Origin: Bacteroidales bacterium
GTDB taxonomy: Bacteria > Bacteroidota > Bacteroidia > Bacteroidales > UBA932
Reading direction: 5' to 3'
Length of the DNA stretch: 9,083 nt
Assembly (NCBI GenBank): GCA_016281435.1
Contig: JAEEIQ010000085.1
Span: forward strand, 1 to 9,083
Shown: positions 6,935 through 9,083 of the stretch, piece by piece
Position numbering within the stretch: position 1 is the first letter of the stretch
Layout of the letters: each line of letters starts with the position of its first letter
Translations under genes and position numbers: made by a program
The notes under the pieces: model-generated
Told to the model about the DNA's origin: nothing
Databases searched by the model: none
What the model saw: the letters and a program-made list of their open reading frames with translations, nothing else

Positions 6935-6972
6935 ATATGCCTCCGTGAGTAAAAGGGGGCGTTTTACTCACC
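6935..6972. repeat. Repeat B, copy 2 with perfect hairpin
   Basis: This copy starts 51 bp after copy 1 with the same 17-nt opening. The hairpin spans 6945-6971: perfect 10-bp arms GTGAGTAAAA and TTTTACTCAC around loop GGGGGCG. Compared with copy 1, pair 8 changes from G-C to A-T on both sides and pair 7 from mismatch to A-T. That pattern suggests selection on the folded form. Confidence 0.8.
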
Positions 6973-7042
6973 GGGCGGTCGCCGACCTCCCGCCACCAAC
7001 CAGCATCCCGGCAAGGACGGTCACGACTACTTTCAGGAAGCT
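6971..7042 (-). other. In-frame hydrophobic stretch after the oxidoreductase stop
   Basis: Directly after the TAG stop (7045-7043) the same frame stays open for 24 codons to a TGA inside hairpin B2. It reads SFLKVVVTVLAGMLVGGG followed by RSATAR, which resembles a signal peptide or membrane segment. It may be a remnant of a decayed gene or chance. Together with repeats A and B this accounts for most of the 304-bp gap between the two minus-strand genes; I see no functional gene there. Confidence 0.3.
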
Positions 7043-8881
7043 CTAGTTGGGGAAGAAGAATTCCTTCCCTTTCGACGGAACGCCTGCTTCCAGAGCTGCT
7101 TTCAGCTCGTCCAGATAGAGAGTGTACACCTGGCGGGGCGTGCACTTCTTCTTTTTGCAGATACCTGCCGCTATGCCTACGACCTCGCCCATCTGGGCAG
7201 TCGTTCCCTGCACGCGGTATGAGCACATCGCAAGGCGGCTGCCGCTGATGTCCCTTCCGGCCATGAACATGTTGTCTATGTCCGCGCTGTACAGGCAGCG
7301 GTAGGGTATCATGTACGGAAGATTAACGGTAACTCCCGCCTCCAGGAACTTCCTGCTTATGCCACGGGGGTTATCGTTGTGCTGCATCGTGGAGAGGAAC
7401 TCCTCCCCCGCGAAAGACTTCGAATTCTCAGGGTCGGGGAAATGCTGGTCTATCGGGTACGTCGCCCACACGCATGCATCCGGCAGTTGCGTCCAGGGGC
7501 CTTCGCAATCGTAGCGACCGTCCTGGTAGATGTCGTTCTGGGTGATTACATAGTCGCCGACCAGCCTTCTGCTCTCCCTCTTTCCCAGGACAGGGGAAAC
7601 CCAGCTAAGTGCATACGTAGCGTACTCGGCGGAAGTTTCGGGGGAGTTCTTCAGGTAATCCCAGTTCCCGTATATGACACGGAACATATAGTCCCGCATC
7701 CATTCTGCATCCTTCATCTGGTCCTTGTCGAACCCGACCTCCCAGTTCCAGCGGCTCCGGAAAACCTTCTGCCGGGTCTTCCCGTCGAACCTGACCGCCC
7801 ATGGACATTCCGGGAAGTTGCTTTCCACACCCTTGTCGACGGACTTCCACATGACGGACGACCCGTATGAACGACCGTCAGGGACCTCGGGTGCGAGCGA
7901 TTCCCCGAACACGCTCCGGGCCTCCTGTCCGACCATGTAACGTGCCCCGGCATAAAACCCCAGATTAGCGTCACCCGTACAGTCCGCAAACAGGGGCGCA
8001 ACAAACTCTACCCGACGCATCGCCTCGAAATCTACCGCTGTTACGCCCGTTATCCTCGCCCCTTTCTTCCGTACGGAAACGACCCTGTGACGGAGCCTCA
8101 GGTCCACATTCTCATCGCGGAGCCTGGACTCGAACTTGGCGTAGTTCCGATTCGGAATCCCGAGTTCTGATATCACACGCCCCAGGGCAGGATACCTGCC
8201 GCCGCGGGCCCCGCTCACGGTAATTGAAACGTCAGGAGAAGACACTCCTCCGAAAACGTCCTTCTCATCGAGGAGCAGGACCTTCAATCCGAGACGGGAG
8301 GCCGCCACTGCGGCAGAGATACCTGCAGTTCCGGCCCCGACAACTATGAGGTCATACCTGTTCTTCTCTTTTACAAGGGGGAGCGACCCGGCACCGGTAT
8401 CAGGGAAAACGGGATCTTCAGAGGTAGTGATATAAATGGCGTCGCAGCGGCCGTCAAATCCGGTGAGGTCACTCAGGGACAGCGTCACCTGACCCTTTTC
8501 CAGCTCCGCCGAACCAGCATGCTCCCACCCCCATTCACGGGTCGCTGCTCCCAGCTCGCCGCCGACCTGTTCTCCGTTCACCTTCAGACAGAAACGGCCG
8601 GGAGCCATGTCGGGATCCCACGGGGAGTTCCAGTTGTAGGTGCGCGCCCAGAAATGGTAAACTGCGGTTTTCGGCACCTTCACCACTGTGCTCGCGTCTT
8701 CAACGGGAGTACCCAGTCCGTGAGCCAGAAGATATGCCGACCCTACCTGGTCGTAAAACTGGCAGTCAAGGGCCCATCCGCCCTTCGAGGCAAAACCTTC
8801 TGCCTGGACGAGAATACCATCCCCACCACGACAGGAAAGGGAGCAGGCGAGGAGCAGGAGCATGTAAAGGGGCTTCTTCAT
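7043..8881 (-). CDS. Exported FAD-dependent oxidoreductase with N-terminal beta-sandwich domain
   Basis: A 612-aa protein of the FAD_oxidored type (PF12831-like). Residues 1-17 are a short lipoprotein-like leader (MKKPLYMLLLLACSLSC); LLAC with C13 fits a lipobox best, and C17 is an alternative. Residues about 23-155 look like a galactose-binding-like beta-sandwich (ILVQAEGF, STVVKVPKTAVYHFWARTYN, GRFCLKVNGE, DAIYITTSEDP). The FAD Rossmann motif is YDLIVVGAGTAGISAAVAA with GAGTAG at 182-187 and the ribose-binding acidic end at about 205-206 (LLLDEK). ADCTGDANLG (C301-G308) and the C-terminal FAD motif MFMAGRDISGSRLAMCSYRV (from about residue 538) are typical of the family. It probably oxidises a sugar or other polyol-like metabolite in the periplasm or at the cell surface; substrate and electron acceptor are unknown. 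It stands alone, between an rRNA operon terminator and the repeat-rich gap. A -7 box lies 18 nt before the ATG. Confidence 0.87.
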   Translation of the reverse strand: MKKPLYMLLLLACSLSCRGGDGILVQAEGFASKGGWALDCQFYDQVGSAYLLAHGLGTPVEDASTVVKVPKTAVYHFWARTYNWNSPWDPDMAPGRFCLKVNGEQVGGELGAATREWGWEHAGSAELEKGQVTLSLSDLTGFDGRCDAIYITTSEDPVFPDTGAGSLPLVKEKNRYDLIVVGAGTAGISAAVAASRLGLKVLLLDEKDVFGGVSSPDVSITVSGARGGRYPALGRVISELGIPNRNYAKFESRLRDENVDLRLRHRVVSVRKKGARITGVTAVDFEAMRRVEFVAPLFADCTGDANLGFYAGARYMVGQEARSVFGESLAPEVPDGRSYGSSVMWKSVDKGVESNFPECPWAVRFDGKTRQKVFRSRWNWEVGFDKDQMKDAEWMRDYMFRVIYGNWDYLKNSPETSAEYATYALSWVSPVLGKRESRRLVGDYVITQNDIYQDGRYDCEGPWTQLPDACVWATYPIDQHFPDPENSKSFAGEEFLSTMQHNDNPRGISRKFLEAGVTVNLPYMIPYRCLYSADIDNMFMAGRDISGSRLAMCSYRVQGTTAQMGEVVGIAAGICKKKKCTPRQVYTLYLDELKAALEAGVPSKGKEFFFPN

Positions 8882-8899
8882 ATTTTATTACCAGACACG

Positions 8900-8907
8900 C
8901 AAATATA
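8900..8907 (-). promoter_or_regulatory. -7 box of the FAD oxidoreductase gene
   Basis: TATATTTG on the minus strand, 18 nt upstream of ATG 8881. It starts one base after the T-run of the rRNA terminator, so its -33 region must lie inside the terminator hairpin. No TTTG element is visible there. Confidence 0.55.
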
Positions 8908-8908
8908 C

Positions 8909-8941
8909 AAAAAAGTCCGGCTGATTTCTCAGTCGGACTTT
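8909..8941 (-). terminator. Intrinsic terminator of the rRNA operon
   Basis: A 13-bp stem (AAAGTCCGACTGA against TCAGCCGGACTTT on the minus strand, with one G-U-type pair) encloses a 4-nt loop GAAA and ends in six T. It lies about 10 nt after the 5S 3' end. On the plus strand the hairpin is followed by only a mixed A/T tail, so termination should be mainly in the minus direction. Confidence 0.88.
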
Positions 8942-8950
8942 AAATTAAAA

Positions 8951-9061
8951 GCGGCGGCTACCTACTCTCCCACCTGGTGGGGCAGTACCATCGGCGTTAG
9001 CGGGCTTAACTTCTCTGTTCGGAATGGGTAGAGGTGGAACCCCGCTGCTCAAACCACCGCA
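8951..9061 (-). rRNA. rrf: 5S ribosomal RNA
   Basis: About 111 nt on the minus strand. Conserved 5S blocks are readable: GGGGTTCCACC, CCCATTCCGAACAGAGAAGT, TTAAGCCCGC, CGCCGATGGTACTGC and GGGAGAGTAGG. The ends pair as helix I (GCGGTGG with CCGCCGC, one G-U). Exact ends are uncertain by a few bases. The 22 nt beyond it to the window edge would be 23S-5S spacer, with 23S and 16S expected outside the window. The terminator follows directly. Confidence 0.96.
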
Positions 9062-9083
9062 GTATGTCTATTGAGAGAGATTG

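Noticed and set aside
6884..6972. Repeat B as a CRISPR array or integron attC sites
   Set aside because: There are only two units, they are imperfect, the interval between them is very short, and no cas or integrase gene is present.

Overview
The window looks like chromosomal DNA from a GC-rich member of the Bacteroidota, most likely Bacteroidales. Three things point there: -7 promoter boxes of the TAnnTTTG type upstream of four genes, two families largely confined to this phylum (DUF4199 and DUF4434), and a threonyl-tRNA synthetase whose body closely resembles, from memory, the Bacteroides type. The genus cannot be fixed from the sequence; an Alistipes-like or uncultured gut or rumen lineage is a guess.

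Left end, minus strand: thrS followed by infC (IF-3, cut by the window edge), the start of the usual thrS-infC-(rpmI-rplT) translation operon. Two details stand out. ThrS lacks almost the whole N-terminal TGS domain, and infC appears to start at ATC behind a perfect AGGAGG. thrS is divergent from a plus-strand pair, a DUF4199 membrane protein and an L-cysteine desulfidase (UPF0597) family protein. The 78-nt gap holds an inverted repeat whose two arms are each a -7 box, one per direction.

Middle, minus strand: a polyprenol-phosphate-type GT2 glycosyltransferase is translationally coupled (TGATG) to a secreted DUF4434 TIM-barrel putative glycoside hydrolase. The hydrolase gene meets the cysteine desulfidase gene tail to tail with an 11-nt overlap. 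DUF4199 and GT2 genes are, from memory, often neighbours in Bacteroidales; here they lie on opposite strands with the other two genes between them.

Right end: a 304-bp intergenic stretch carries two different pairs of direct repeats, each pair spaced exactly 51 bp. The second pair are hairpins with a compensatory base-pair change. Then comes a minus-strand gene for an exported FAD-dependent oxidoreductase with an N-terminal beta-sandwich-like domain. Its promoter sits just after the terminator hairpin of an rRNA operon, whose 5S rRNA gene ends the window.

I see no obvious defence system, mobile element, CRISPR array or tRNA. The best leads are the TGS-less ThrRS, the 51-bp repeat cluster and the coupled glycosyltransferase-hydrolase pair.
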